From: Alloyangia pacifica
Lineage (GTDB): Bacteria; Pseudomonadota; Alphaproteobacteria; Rhodobacterales; Rhodobacteraceae
DNA length: 64,000 nucleotides
Direction: 5' to 3'
NCBI RefSeq assembly: GCF_020524285.1
Contig: NZ_JAIVKX010000018.1
Location: 99,815-163,814, forward strand
The position numbers were made by a program, and so were the translations under genes. Below the pieces are notes generated by a model. The model was not told the origin of the DNA. It searched no databases and saw only the letters and a program-made list of their open reading frames with translations. This document shows, one piece after another, positions 56,824 to 64,000 of the stretch (its first letter is position 1; each line of letters begins with the position of its first letter).

Positions 56824-57987
56824 ATGAACGCACCCGTGACTTTCGACCAACTCGAGGTGGGCTATGACGTGCCGGCGCTGCCCGGCATGAACGCGTCGGA
56901 CATCCAGACGCCCTGCCTCGTGCTCGATCTCGATGCGCTCGAGCGCAACATCCGCAAGATGGGCGACTACGCCCGCGCCCACAACATGCGCCACCGCGTG
57001 CACGGCAAGATGCACAAATCGGTGGACGTGGCGAAGCTGCAGATGCGGCTCGGCGGGGCCATCGGCGTGTGTTGCCAGAAGGTGTCCGAGGCCGAGGTCT
57101 TCGTGCGCGGCGGCATCACCGACGTGCTGGTGTCGAACCAGGTGCGCGATCCGCGCAAGATCGACCGCCTCGCCCGCCTGCCCAAGCTCGGCGCACGCGT
57201 CATTGTCTGCGTCGACGATCTCGCCAACGTGGCCGAGCTGTCGGAGGCGGCGCGGCACCACGGCGCCACGCTCGAATGCTTCGTCGAGATCGACTGCGGC
57301 GCCGGCCGCTGCGGCGTGACCACCGCCGCGGCGGTGGTGGAGATCGCGCAGGCCATCGCCGCCGCCGAAGGCCTCAAGTTCACCGGCATCCAGGCCTACC
57401 AGGGCGCGATGCAACACCTCGACAGCTACGAGGCGCGGCGCGAGAAACTGGCCGTCGCCATCGCACAGGTCGAAGACGCCGTGGCGGCGCTGGAGGCGGC
57501 GGGTCTGAAGCCCGAACTGGTCTCGGGCGGCGGCACCGGCAGCTACTATTTCGAGAGCAACTCGGGCGTCTACAACGAGCTTCAGTGCGGCTCCTACGCC
57601 TTCATGGATGCCGATTACGGCCGCATCCGCGACAAGGACGGCAACCGCATCGACAACGGCGAGTGGGAAAACGCCTTCTTCATTCTCACGCAGGTGATGA
57701 GCCACGCCAAATCCGACAAGGCGATCTGCGACGCAGGCCTCAAGGCGCAGTCGGTCGACAGCGGCCTGCCGGTGATACACGGGCGCACCGACGTGGAATA
57801 CGTCAAATGCTCGGACGAGCACGGTGTGATCGCCGACCCAAGCGGCGTGCTGAAGGTCGGCGAGAAGCTCAAGCTGGTGCCGGGCCATTGCGATCCCACT
57901 GCCAACGTCCACGATTGGTACGTCGGCGTGCGCGGCGGCAAGGTCGAGGCGCTCTGGCCGGTCTCCGCGCGCGGCAAGGCGTACTGA
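56824..57987 (+). CDS. bhcC: Beta-hydroxyaspartate aldolase (BhcC)
   Basis: A 387-residue PLP enzyme of the D-threonine aldolase (alanine racemase-like fold III) family. The PLP lysine is in RVHGKMHKSVDVAKLQ (Lys62). Later come FVEIDCGAGRCGVTT, IQAYQGAMQHLDSYE and VSGGGTGSYYFES, and the C-terminal metal site motif HEHG-type is CSDEHGVI. It condenses glycine with glyoxylate to beta-hydroxyaspartate. It lies between bhcB and bhcD and is followed by two hairpins. Confidence 0.9.
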   Translation: MNAPVTFDQLEVGYDVPALPGMNASDIQTPCLVLDLDALERNIRKMGDYARAHNMRHRVHGKMHKSVDVAKLQMRLGGAIGVCCQKVSEAEVFVRGGITDVLVSNQVRDPRKIDRLARLPKLGARVIVCVDDLANVAELSEAARHHGATLECFVEIDCGAGRCGVTTAAAVVEIAQAIAAAEGLKFTGIQAYQGAMQHLDSYEARREKLAVAIAQVEDAVAALEAAGLKPELVSGGGTGSYYFESNSGVYNELQCGSYAFMDADYGRIRDKDGNRIDNGEWENAFFILTQVMSHAKSDKAICDAGLKAQSVDSGLPVIHGRTDVEYVKCSDEHGVIADPSGVLKVGEKLKLVPGHCDPTANVHDWYVGVRGGKVEALWPVSARGKAY

Positions 57988-58009
57988 AACCCCCATTTTC
58001 CGTTGCCCC

Positions 58010-58080
58010 TGCCCGGACCGAGGTCCGGGCACGCCTCGCCCGCGCGCTCTCTTGTCCCGGCGCGCGGGCGTATTTTCTTT
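58010..58080 (+). terminator. Tandem hairpins with a T-run inside the bhc operon (attenuator or terminator)
   Basis: First hairpin: TGCCCGGACC-GA-GGTCCGGGCA (58010-58031, perfect ten-base arms, two-base centre). Second: CGCCCGCGCG (58037-58046) and CGCGCGGGCG (58061-58070), perfect ten-base arms with a 14-base loop, followed at once by TATTTTCTTT. The bhcD ribosome-binding site (AAAGGAGAG) begins directly after. This would reduce bhcD relative to bhcABC unless read through. Confidence 0.75.
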
Positions 58081-58095
58081 GAAAGGAGAGCCCTG

Positions 58096-59061
58096 ATGCT
58101 CATCGTTCCCGAACGCGAGATCGCCGACCTGATGACCCGCGAGGCCGCCTTTGCCGCGGTCGAGAAGGTGTTTGCCGCCATGGCCGCCGACGACGCCTAC
58201 AATTTCCCCGTGGTGCGTGAGGCCATCGGCCATGAAGACGCGCTCTACGGCTTCAAGGGCGGCTTCGACCGCGCCGGCCTGACGCTGGGGCTGAAGGCCG
58301 GGGGTTACTGGCCGAACAACCTCGAAAAGCGCGGCATCATCAACCACCAGTCGACGGTCTTCCTCTTCGATCCCGACACTGGCAAGGCCAGGGCGATGGT
58401 TGGCGGCAACCTGCTGACCGCGCTGCGCACCGCCGCCGCCTCCTCGGTCTCGATCCGCCACCTCGCGCGCGAGGACGCGCGGGTGATCGGCATGGTCGGC
58501 GCGGGCCACCAGGCCACCTTCCAGTTGCGCGCCGCGCTCGAGCAGCGCGAGTTCGACAAGGTCATCGGCTGGAACCTGCACCCCGAGATGCTGCCCAACC
58601 TCGAAAAGGTGGCCGCCGAGGCGGGCGTGCCCTTCGAGGCGGTTGATCTGCCGGGCCTGCGCGCGGCCGACGTGATCATCTCGATCACCTCGTCGTTCGA
58701 AGCGATCCTCAAACCCGAGCATGTCTCGCCCGGCACCCATATCGCCTGCATGGGCACCGATACGACGGGCAAGCAGGAGGTCTCTGCGGCGCTGCTCGCC
58801 AAGGCCACGGTGTTCACCGACGAGGTGGCGCAATCGGTCTCGATTGGCGAGGCGCAGCACGCGGTGGCGCAGGGGCTGATCGACGAGAGCGCCATCACCC
58901 AGCTTGGCGCGGTGATCAATGGCGCGCATCCGGGGCGCGCTTCGGCGGAAGAGATCACCCTCTTCGACGGCACCGGCGTGGGCCTGCAGGATCTCGCGGT
59001 CGCCGCGGCGGTGGTCGATCTGGCGGTCGAGAAGGGCATCGCAATCGAGGTCGATTTCTGA
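58096..59061 (+). CDS. bhcD: Iminosuccinate reductase (BhcD)
   Basis: A 321-residue enzyme of the ornithine cyclodeaminase/mu-crystallin family. The substrate-binding region shows YGFKGGFDRAGLTLGLKAGGYWP, and the NAD(P) Rossmann motif is IGMVGAGHQATFQL. Later is HIACMGTDTTGKQEV. In the beta-hydroxyaspartate cycle it reduces iminosuccinate to aspartate. It is the last gene of the operon, 108 bases after bhcC, behind a strong AAAGGAGAG. ATG 58096 was chosen for that site; longer in-frame readings pass through the terminator region. Confidence 0.9.
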   Translation: MLIVPEREIADLMTREAAFAAVEKVFAAMAADDAYNFPVVREAIGHEDALYGFKGGFDRAGLTLGLKAGGYWPNNLEKRGIINHQSTVFLFDPDTGKARAMVGGNLLTALRTAAASSVSIRHLAREDARVIGMVGAGHQATFQLRAALEQREFDKVIGWNLHPEMLPNLEKVAAEAGVPFEAVDLPGLRAADVIISITSSFEAILKPEHVSPGTHIACMGTDTTGKQEVSAALLAKATVFTDEVAQSVSIGEAQHAVAQGLIDESAITQLGAVINGAHPGRASAEEITLFDGTGVGLQDLAVAAAVVDLAVEKGIAIEVDF

Positions 59062-59087
59062 CGCCAGCGTTCTTCTGGAGACGCCAA

Positions 59088-59120
59088 GGGCGGAGGCAAA
59101 AGCCTCCGCCCTTTCTCTTT
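59088..59120 (+). terminator. Strong intrinsic terminator after bhcD
   Basis: GGGCGGAGGC-AAAA-GCCTCCGCCC followed by TTTCTCTTT. Perfect ten-base stem. Ends the bhcABCD operon. Confidence 0.88.
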
Positions 59121-59397
59121 GACCAGCCAATAGGTGCAACGCGCGCAGGGTGCGCCTGCCCGCGGGAGGGCGCTCCGCGCCATGAGGTCATCGCTTCATC
59201 CTGAACCGGGTCCGGATACCCCCAATCCCTACGCAAGGATGACAAAGCGCCAGCCCGCCGGGACGGCGTCGTCCATAGGGCTCGAACCGATAGCGCTCCG
59301 ATGAACGCCCGCTCACCCAGCGGCCATCGGCCTTGTTTCCGGGCCAGTTGCGCGCCGCTCACCGGCAAGGAGTGCAGAACCAATCATCCAAAAGGCC
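59121..59397. other. Intergenic region between convergent bhcD and the xanthine/uric acid permease, nothing recognised
   Basis: Part of a 398-base gap (59062-59459). No open frame with a recognisable product and no RNA gene are seen. The sequence is mixed in composition and ends in a terminator for the permease. Confidence 0.5.
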
Positions 59398-59432
59398 ATC
59401 AAAGCAAACGGCGCGCCCCCGAAGGGACGCGC
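59398..59432 (-). terminator. Intrinsic terminator of the minus-strand permease gene
   Basis: On the minus strand GGCGCGTCCC-TTCG-GGGGCGCGCC (one wobble pair) is followed by GTTTGCTTT. It lies 27 bases after the permease stop. Confidence 0.7.
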
Positions 59433-59459
59433 CGCAGCTTCCACCAAGGGTTGATCGGG

Positions 59460-60923
59460 TCAGACCCTCTCGCCGCGCGGCTCCTCTCCGCGATGGCCGG
59501 CGAGGCCGCCCGAGACCTCTTCGGTGGATTCCTCGGCCAGTTCCTCCGGCAGCACGAGGTTGAGCACGATAGCGATCAGCGCCGCGGGCAGGATCCCAGA
59601 AGCCCCGAGGATGCGCAGCGTGTCGGGCAGGTGCTGCAGCGCATTGGGTGCGCCCGGCGCCACGTTCAGCACCTCGAGCTGCAGCCCCAGGCCGATGGAC
59701 AGCGCGACGGCGAAGATCACCATGTTGCGGCGCGTCCAGTCCACGTCGGACAGCATCGACACGCCCGAGGCCACGACCATGCCGAACATCACGATGACGC
59801 CGCCGCCCAGCACCTCGATCGGCACGGTGCGGATCACCCCGCCGACCTTGGGCACCAGCCCGCAGACGATCAGGAAGATCGCGCCGATGGTCACCACGTG
59901 GCGGCTCATCACGCCGGTCATGGCGATCAGCCCGACGTTCTGGCTGAACGAGGTGTTCGGAAAGCCGCCGAAGAGGCCCGCGATGGCCGTGCCGACGCCG
60001 TCGGCATAGGTGGCGCCGGCGATCTCGCGATCGGTGGCCTCGCGGCCCGCGCCGCCCTTGGTGATGCCCGAAACGTCGCCGACCGTCTCGACCGCCGAGA
60101 CGAAGGCCATCAGGCAGAAGCCGATGATCGAGGCCACCGAGAACTCGATCCCGTAGCGGAACGGCTGCGGCAGCGAGAAGGCGGCGGCGTTCTGCCAGGA
60201 GGCGGTGATCGCGTCGACCGAGAGCAGCCCGGCGAAGATCGCGTAGGCATAGCCGACGAGAATGCCGACCAGCACCGCCGAGATGCTCAGCATGCCGCGG
60301 GCGAAGAACTTCAGCCCCAGCGTCACCACCAGCACCACCAGCGCCGCCGACCAGCTCAGCCAGGAGCCGTAGCTCTCGGCACCGCTGGCCTTGGCCGGCA
60401 CGCCGCCGGCCGCGTATTCGATACCCACCTTGACCAGCGCGAGGCCGATCATCGTCACCACGAGGCCGGTGACCAACGGCGGCAGGGCAAAGCGGATGCG
60501 CCCGATCACCGTGCCGAGCAGCGCGTGGAAGAGGCCGCCCACCACGACGCCGCCGAACATGGCGGCGAGACCGTCCACGCCCTTGCCCGCGACCAGCGGG
60601 ATCATGATCGGAATGAAGGCAAAGGAGGTGCCCTGCACGATCGGCAGCGCCGCACCGACGGGGCCGACGGTTATCGTCTGCAGGAGCGTCGCGACGCCGG
60701 CGAACAGCAGCGACATCTGGATGAGGTAGAGCAGCTCCGGGAAATCCGGGCTGTTCGAGCCGAAACCGAAGCCCGCCGCGCCGGCGACGATGATCGCCGG
60801 CGTCACGTTCGAGACGAACATCGCCAGCACGTGCTGGATGCCGAGCGGGATCGCCGTCTGCAGGGCGGGGGTGAAATTGGGATCGCGCAATTGCTCGGGC
60901 GTTCCGATACGGGTGTCGGTCAT
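59460..60923 (-). CDS. NCS2 xanthine/uric acid:cation symporter
   Basis: A 487-residue NCS2 permease with about 14 helices. Family marks are LGIQHVLAMFVSNVTPAIIV at the start, FALPPLVTGLVVTMIGLALV, VETVGDVSGITKGG (substrate site), and the signature FPNTSFSQNVGLIAMTGVMSR, whose QNVG form is that of xanthine and uric acid carriers. It is the first of two purine permeases in the window and lies next to ureide-degradation genes on the same strand. It is 52 bases downstream of allA and probably part of the same transcript. Confidence 0.9.
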   Translation of the reverse strand: MTDTRIGTPEQLRDPNFTPALQTAIPLGIQHVLAMFVSNVTPAIIVAGAAGFGFGSNSPDFPELLYLIQMSLLFAGVATLLQTITVGPVGAALPIVQGTSFAFIPIMIPLVAGKGVDGLAAMFGGVVVGGLFHALLGTVIGRIRFALPPLVTGLVVTMIGLALVKVGIEYAAGGVPAKASGAESYGSWLSWSAALVVLVVTLGLKFFARGMLSISAVLVGILVGYAYAIFAGLLSVDAITASWQNAAAFSLPQPFRYGIEFSVASIIGFCLMAFVSAVETVGDVSGITKGGAGREATDREIAGATYADGVGTAIAGLFGGFPNTSFSQNVGLIAMTGVMSRHVVTIGAIFLIVCGLVPKVGGVIRTVPIEVLGGGVIVMFGMVVASGVSMLSDVDWTRRNMVIFAVALSIGLGLQLEVLNVAPGAPNALQHLPDTLRILGASGILPAALIAIVLNLVLPEELAEESTEEVSGGLAGHRGEEPRGERV

Positions 60924-60975
60924 GTCTGGGTCAGCTCCCTGTTGAGGCGCAGGGCCGGTCTTGCTGCCGGCGTCC

Positions 60976-61464
60976 TCACGCGGTGGCGTGAACGAGGTAG
61001 GGCTCTTCGAACCAATGCTCCTCGAGGTTGGGCCCCGCGCCGATCCGGTCGATCACGGCAAAGAGCCCGGGCGCGTAGAGCGGGGTCAGCACCCCGTGCC
61101 ACGTGCCACGATGAAAGTTGATGCCCTGCCCTGCGCGGGTCAGGAAGGCGCGGGGCGTGCCGGGGCGGCCACCTTCGTCAGGGGCGACCACCACCAGAAA
61201 CGGGTCATGGCTCATCGGCACGAAGGCCTGGCTGCCCTGCGGATGTCGCTCGACCATCTCGAGGCGCAGCGGCAGGCTGCGCGGCTCGGCCTTGAACAGG
61301 CTGATCCCGGCGCGGCCGTCGAGAACGTCGAGCGTGGCGAGGTCGTGGAAACGTCCGCACAGCCCCTGGTTGATGATCCGGTCGGGCGCGCCTTCGGCCT
61401 CCAGCACCTCGCCATAGGGGGCGAAGGCTCCGGCGGTCAGCGGCGCGGCGTCGATCCGGCTCAT
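60976..61464 (-). CDS. allA: Ureidoglycolate lyase
   Basis: A 162-residue ureidoglycolate lyase (AllA/DAL3 fold). The N-terminus is PLTAGAFAPYGEVLEAEG; the family motifs are FKAEPRSLPLRLEMVERHPQGSQAFVPM, FLVVVAP and GQGINFHRGTWHGVLTPL. It splits ureidoglycolate into glyoxylate and urea, the step that hands glyoxylate to the neighbouring bhc cycle. Its start overlaps the stop of the allantoinase fusion (ATGA). Confidence 0.92.
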   Translation of the reverse strand: MSRIDAAPLTAGAFAPYGEVLEAEGAPDRIINQGLCGRFHDLATLDVLDGRAGISLFKAEPRSLPLRLEMVERHPQGSQAFVPMSHDPFLVVVAPDEGGRPGTPRAFLTRAGQGINFHRGTWHGVLTPLYAPGLFAVIDRIGAGPNLEEHWFEEPYLVHATA

Positions 61465-62897
61465 GCGCCCAGCTTGTCCAGCAGGCGCAGCTCGGCGATG
61501 CGTTCGACCTGACGGCAGGCCTCGGCAAACTCGGTGGGACGGTCGTTCTCGATCCGGCGTCGGAAGGCCGCCATGATCGAGGCCTTGTCGTTGTCGCGCA
61601 CGGCGATGATGAAGGGGAAGCCGAATTTCTCGGTATAGGCCGCGTTCAGCTCGGTGAAGGCGGCGCGCTCGGTGTCGGTCAGCGCGTCCAGCCCCGCGCC
61701 CGCCTGCTCGGCGGTCGACTCCGCCGTCAGCCGCCTCGCCTGCGCCAGCTTGCCCGCGAGGTCTGGGTGGGCCGTCAGCACCGACAGTCGCTTTTCATCG
61801 GGGGCCGCGCGGAACACCCGAGCCAGCGCCGAATGAACGCCGCGGGCGGTGTCATGGGTTTCGCCCAGTTCCAGCGCATGCGCGCCCTCGGCGATCCACG
61901 GGCTGTGCTCGAAGACGCCGCCGAAGGCTTCTATGAAGCTGCCGCGGTCCAACTCGGACGGGCGCGGACCTGTCGGCGCGGGGTGCTCCGCCGCCCAGTG
62001 ATCGGCGATCTGCGCACGGGTGGCGAACCAGACCCCCTCGTGGGCGGCCATATGCGCCAGTACCCGCTTCAGCGCCGCAACCCGCCCCGGGCGACCGACC
62101 AGGCGGCAATGCAGCCCGATCGACAGCATCTTCGGAGCGCCCGCCACGCCCTCTTCGTAGAGCGTGTCGAAACTGTCGCGCAGGTAGCTCTCGAACTGGT
62201 CGCCGGAGTTGAATCCCTGCGGCGAAGCGAAGCGCATGTCATTGGCGTCTAGCGTGTAGGGCACGATCAGCTGGTCCTTGCCCGCGATCCGGCTCCAATA
62301 AGGCAGATCGTCGGCGTAGCTTTCGGCGATATAGGCGAAATCGCCCTCCTCGGCCGCCAGTTGCACGGTGTTCATCGAGCAGCGCCCGGTGTACCAGCCG
62401 CGCGGCGGCGCGCCGGTGACAAGGGTGTGCAGGCGGATCGCCTCGCGGATCTGCGCACGCTCCTCTGCCTCGGGCATGTCCTTGTGCTCGACCCACTTCA
62501 GCCCGTGCGAGGCGATCTCCCACCCGGCGCGTTGCATGGCCGCGACCTGCTCGGGGGCGCGGGCTAGCGCGGTGGCGACGCCGTAGACCGTGACGGGGAT
62601 GTCCTTCAGCAGCCGGTGCAGCCGCCAGAAGCCGGCGCGGGCGCCGTATTCGTAGATCGACTCCATGTTCCAGTGGCGCTGGCCCGGCCACTGCGCCGCC
62701 CCGACGATTTCCGACAGAAAGGCTTCGGAGGCGGCATCGCCGTGCAGGATGTTGTTCTCGCCGCCCTCTTCGTAGTTGAGGACGATCTGCACCGCGATCT
62801 TCGCGCCGTTCGGCCAGTTGGCGGCGGGCGGGGTCTCGCCGTATCCGGTCATGTCACGGGGGTAGCGGCGGGCGGTGATCGGGCTGTGCAGCGTCAT
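61461..62897 (-). CDS. puuE: Fusion of allantoinase (PuuE) and OHCU decarboxylase (UraD)
   Basis: A 478-residue two-domain protein. Residues about 1-305 are a metal-independent PuuE-type allantoinase of polysaccharide-deacetylase fold (YPRDMTGYGETPPAANWPNG, VLNYEEGGENNILHGD, SHGLKWVEH, RGWYTGRCSMNT, GLHCRLVGRPGR). Residues about 315-478 are a 2-oxo-4-hydroxy-4-carboxy-5-ureidoimidazoline decarboxylase (HSPWIAEGA with the catalytic His, HPDLAGKLA, EKFGFPFIIAVR, QVERIAELRL). One polypeptide would thus make S-allantoin and open it to allantoate. ATG 62897 with AAGGAG upstream was preferred over an upstream in-frame start. Confidence 0.9.
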   Translation of the reverse strand: MTLHSPITARRYPRDMTGYGETPPAANWPNGAKIAVQIVLNYEEGGENNILHGDAASEAFLSEIVGAAQWPGQRHWNMESIYEYGARAGFWRLHRLLKDIPVTVYGVATALARAPEQVAAMQRAGWEIASHGLKWVEHKDMPEAEERAQIREAIRLHTLVTGAPPRGWYTGRCSMNTVQLAAEEGDFAYIAESYADDLPYWSRIAGKDQLIVPYTLDANDMRFASPQGFNSGDQFESYLRDSFDTLYEEGVAGAPKMLSIGLHCRLVGRPGRVAALKRVLAHMAAHEGVWFATRAQIADHWAAEHPAPTGPRPSELDRGSFIEAFGGVFEHSPWIAEGAHALELGETHDTARGVHSALARVFRAAPDEKRLSVLTAHPDLAGKLAQARRLTAESTAEQAGAGLDALTDTERAAFTELNAAYTEKFGFPFIIAVRDNDKASIMAAFRRRIENDRPTEFAEACRQVERIAELRLLDKLGA

Positions 62898-62945
62898 GGG
62901 GGACGGGCTCCTTCGGTGTTGCCTCCGGGTCATCCCCAACGTGTA

Positions 62946-62994
62946 ATCCGGATAATGCCGGATGATTTTCAATTTATGTTTGAAGCTGCCTCAA
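62946..62994. promoter_or_regulatory. Candidate operators upstream of the puuE operon
   Basis: ATCCGG-ATAATG-CCGGAT (62946-62963, perfect six-base arms) and TTGA-N7-TCAA (62980-62994) lie in the 124-base gap between the LysR gene and puuE, both on the minus strand. A -35-like TTGAAA followed 17 bases later by GGATTA on the minus strand overlaps them. Candidate sites for the upstream LysR protein. Confidence 0.35.
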
Positions 62995-63021
62995 CCAGCT
63001 TGCGCGGAGCGCGGCACGTCC

Positions 63022-63957
63022 CTAGCGCCCGCTTTCCGCCGCCCGCTGCTCGGCCTGCCGGATCGCGGCGCCGACGCGGTCGGTGACGTAGTCCATGAAC
63101 AGGCGCGTCTTGGGGTCCTGTCCCCTGCGGTGGGTGAAGAGGCAGGCCATCTGGATCGGCTCGGGCGGCGTGGCCTCGGCCACCGGCACCAGCCGGCCGC
63201 TGCGCAGGTATTCGGCCACCTCGAAGACCGGCTTCAGCGCGATCCCCTCCCCCGCCAGCGCCCAGTCGGTCAGCACGTCGCCGTCATCGGATTCGTAGCG
63301 CCCCGCCACGGCAAAGCGCTTCGGGCCATCGGGCGTGCGCAGCCGCCACTGGAACTCGGTGGCGCCGGGAAAGCGCAGATTGAGGCACTCGTGGCGATGC
63401 GCGACCAGCGCCTCGCCGGACACCGGGTTGCCACGCCGCGCGATGTAATCGGGCGAGGCGCAGAGCACCCGCGTCACGTCGGCGATCTTGCGCAGGCGCA
63501 GCGTGCTGTCCTCGGGCGTTCCGAGGAAGAAAGCCAGGTCCAGCCCCTCGGTCGTCAGGTCCACCTTGCGGTCCGACAGGCGCAGGCGGATCTGCACCTC
63601 CGGGTATTGCTTGAGAAACCCCGGCACATGCGGCGCGATCAACCGCCTTCCGACGCCGAGAGGTGCCGCTACGTAGAGCGAGCCCTTCGGGTTGTCGGTG
63701 AGCTGTGCCACCTGTGCCTCGGCCGCCTCCAGAACCTCGAGCACCTCGCGCGCGCCGCCGTAGAAGGCCCGCCCCTGCTCGGTCGGGGTGAGGTTGCGCG
63801 TGGTGCGCTGGAACAGCCGCACGTTGAGATGCTCCTCGAGCTGCGAGATCCGCGCCGAGGTTACCGCCGGCGAGATGCGCAGATCGCGGCCTGCGGCGGA
63901 CATGCTGCCCAACTCGTAGACACGGACGAAGGTGCGGATATTGTCGAGGTAGGACAT
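63022..63957 (-). CDS. LysR family transcriptional regulator upstream of the ureide genes
   Basis: A 311-residue LysR protein with HTH GSMSAAGRDLRISPAVTSAR and effector domain GSLYVAAPLGVGRRLIAPHVPGF, DLAFFLGTPEDSTLRLR, ESDDGDVLTDWALAGEGIALKP. It is colinear with, and clearly related to, the LysR at 43833-44753 along its whole length (for example DVLTRWALDGQGIVNRP there). It lies upstream of puuE-allA-permease on the same strand. It starts at ATG 63957, with only 43 bases of upstream sequence visible. Confidence 0.9.
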   Translation of the reverse strand: MSYLDNIRTFVRVYELGSMSAAGRDLRISPAVTSARISQLEEHLNVRLFQRTTRNLTPTEQGRAFYGGAREVLEVLEAAEAQVAQLTDNPKGSLYVAAPLGVGRRLIAPHVPGFLKQYPEVQIRLRLSDRKVDLTTEGLDLAFFLGTPEDSTLRLRKIADVTRVLCASPDYIARRGNPVSGEALVAHRHECLNLRFPGATEFQWRLRTPDGPKRFAVAGRYESDDGDVLTDWALAGEGIALKPVFEVAEYLRSGRLVPVAEATPPEPIQMACLFTHRRGQDPKTRLFMDYVTDRVGAAIRQAEQRAAESGR

Positions 63958-64000
63958 TCTTTGGAAAATCTTGAAACTGCTTGGTTTGGCCCGGAGATAG

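Noticed and set aside
55807..59139. A very long open reading frame on the minus strand opposite bhcA-bhcD
   Set aside because: It is antisense to four well-recognised enzymes, its translation is low-complexity (rich in Arg, Ala, Gly, His, Asp) and has no domain. Such frames are a by-product of high GC with strong third-position bias.

Overview
The window is high-GC alphaproteobacterial DNA. Its gene content fits a free-living, probably marine member of the Rhodobacterales (Roseobacter group): a TRAP transporter, glycine betaine demethylase, the beta-hydroxyaspartate cycle, purine catabolism, many LysR/GntR/IclR regulators and siderophore receptors. No species can be named from sequence alone. 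No rRNA, tRNA, CRISPR array or replication origin was seen.

Layout. (1) 1-6668: the N-terminus of an IclR regulator, a TonB-dependent receptor and a convergent four-gene ferric-siderophore ABC operon, with a divergent NtaA/DszA-type flavin monooxygenase (6739-8052). (2) 8084-9146: an IS5-family (IS427-type) insertion sequence with a damaged transposase, abutting a frameshifted C-terminal scrap of a BCCT-type betaine transporter; this is a rearrangement scar. (3) 9224-18407: glycine betaine catabolism, with a GlxA/GbdR-like regulator, a dedicated ETF, a dimethylglycine dehydrogenase-like flavoprotein, a LysR regulator and the Rieske oxygenase/reductase pair GbcA/GbcB. (4) 19036-25942: a GntR-type regulator with two apparent winged-HTH units, diverging from a TRAP transporter plus enolase-superfamily dehydratase, zinc dehydrogenase and SDR genes (acid-sugar-type catabolism). 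(5) 26254-30558: a second siderophore locus (esterase, TonB receptor, Tat-exported binding protein). (6) 30928-43718: an N-compound or peptide-like utilisation locus, with a GntR regulator, a complete peptide-type ABC importer, three M24 'creatinase/prolidase-fold' proteins, two M20 proteins and a class I glutamine amidotransferase. All three M24 proteins and one M20 protein lack most residues that normally bind the catalytic metals. (7) 43833-63957: purine catabolism (xdhABC, guanine deaminase, two nucleobase permeases, ureidoglycine aminohydrolase, ureidoglycolate lyase, an allantoinase-OHCU decarboxylase fusion) wrapped around a complete bhcR-bhcABCD beta-hydroxyaspartate cycle and bracketed by two related LysR regulators.

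How it fits together. Purine nitrogen and carbon would be released as ammonia, urea and glyoxylate. The bhc genes then condense glyoxylate with glycine and regenerate glycine while delivering oxaloacetate, so purines could serve as a carbon source as well as a nitrogen source. Betaine demethylation in region 3 ends in glycine, the co-substrate of the same cycle. Urate oxidase, hydroxyisourate hydrolase and a dedicated allantoate-degrading gene are not visible beside the cluster. The most unusual part is region 6, where a whole operon appears to encode metal-ligand-degenerate hydrolase folds next to an importer. Its substrate cannot be read from the sequence.
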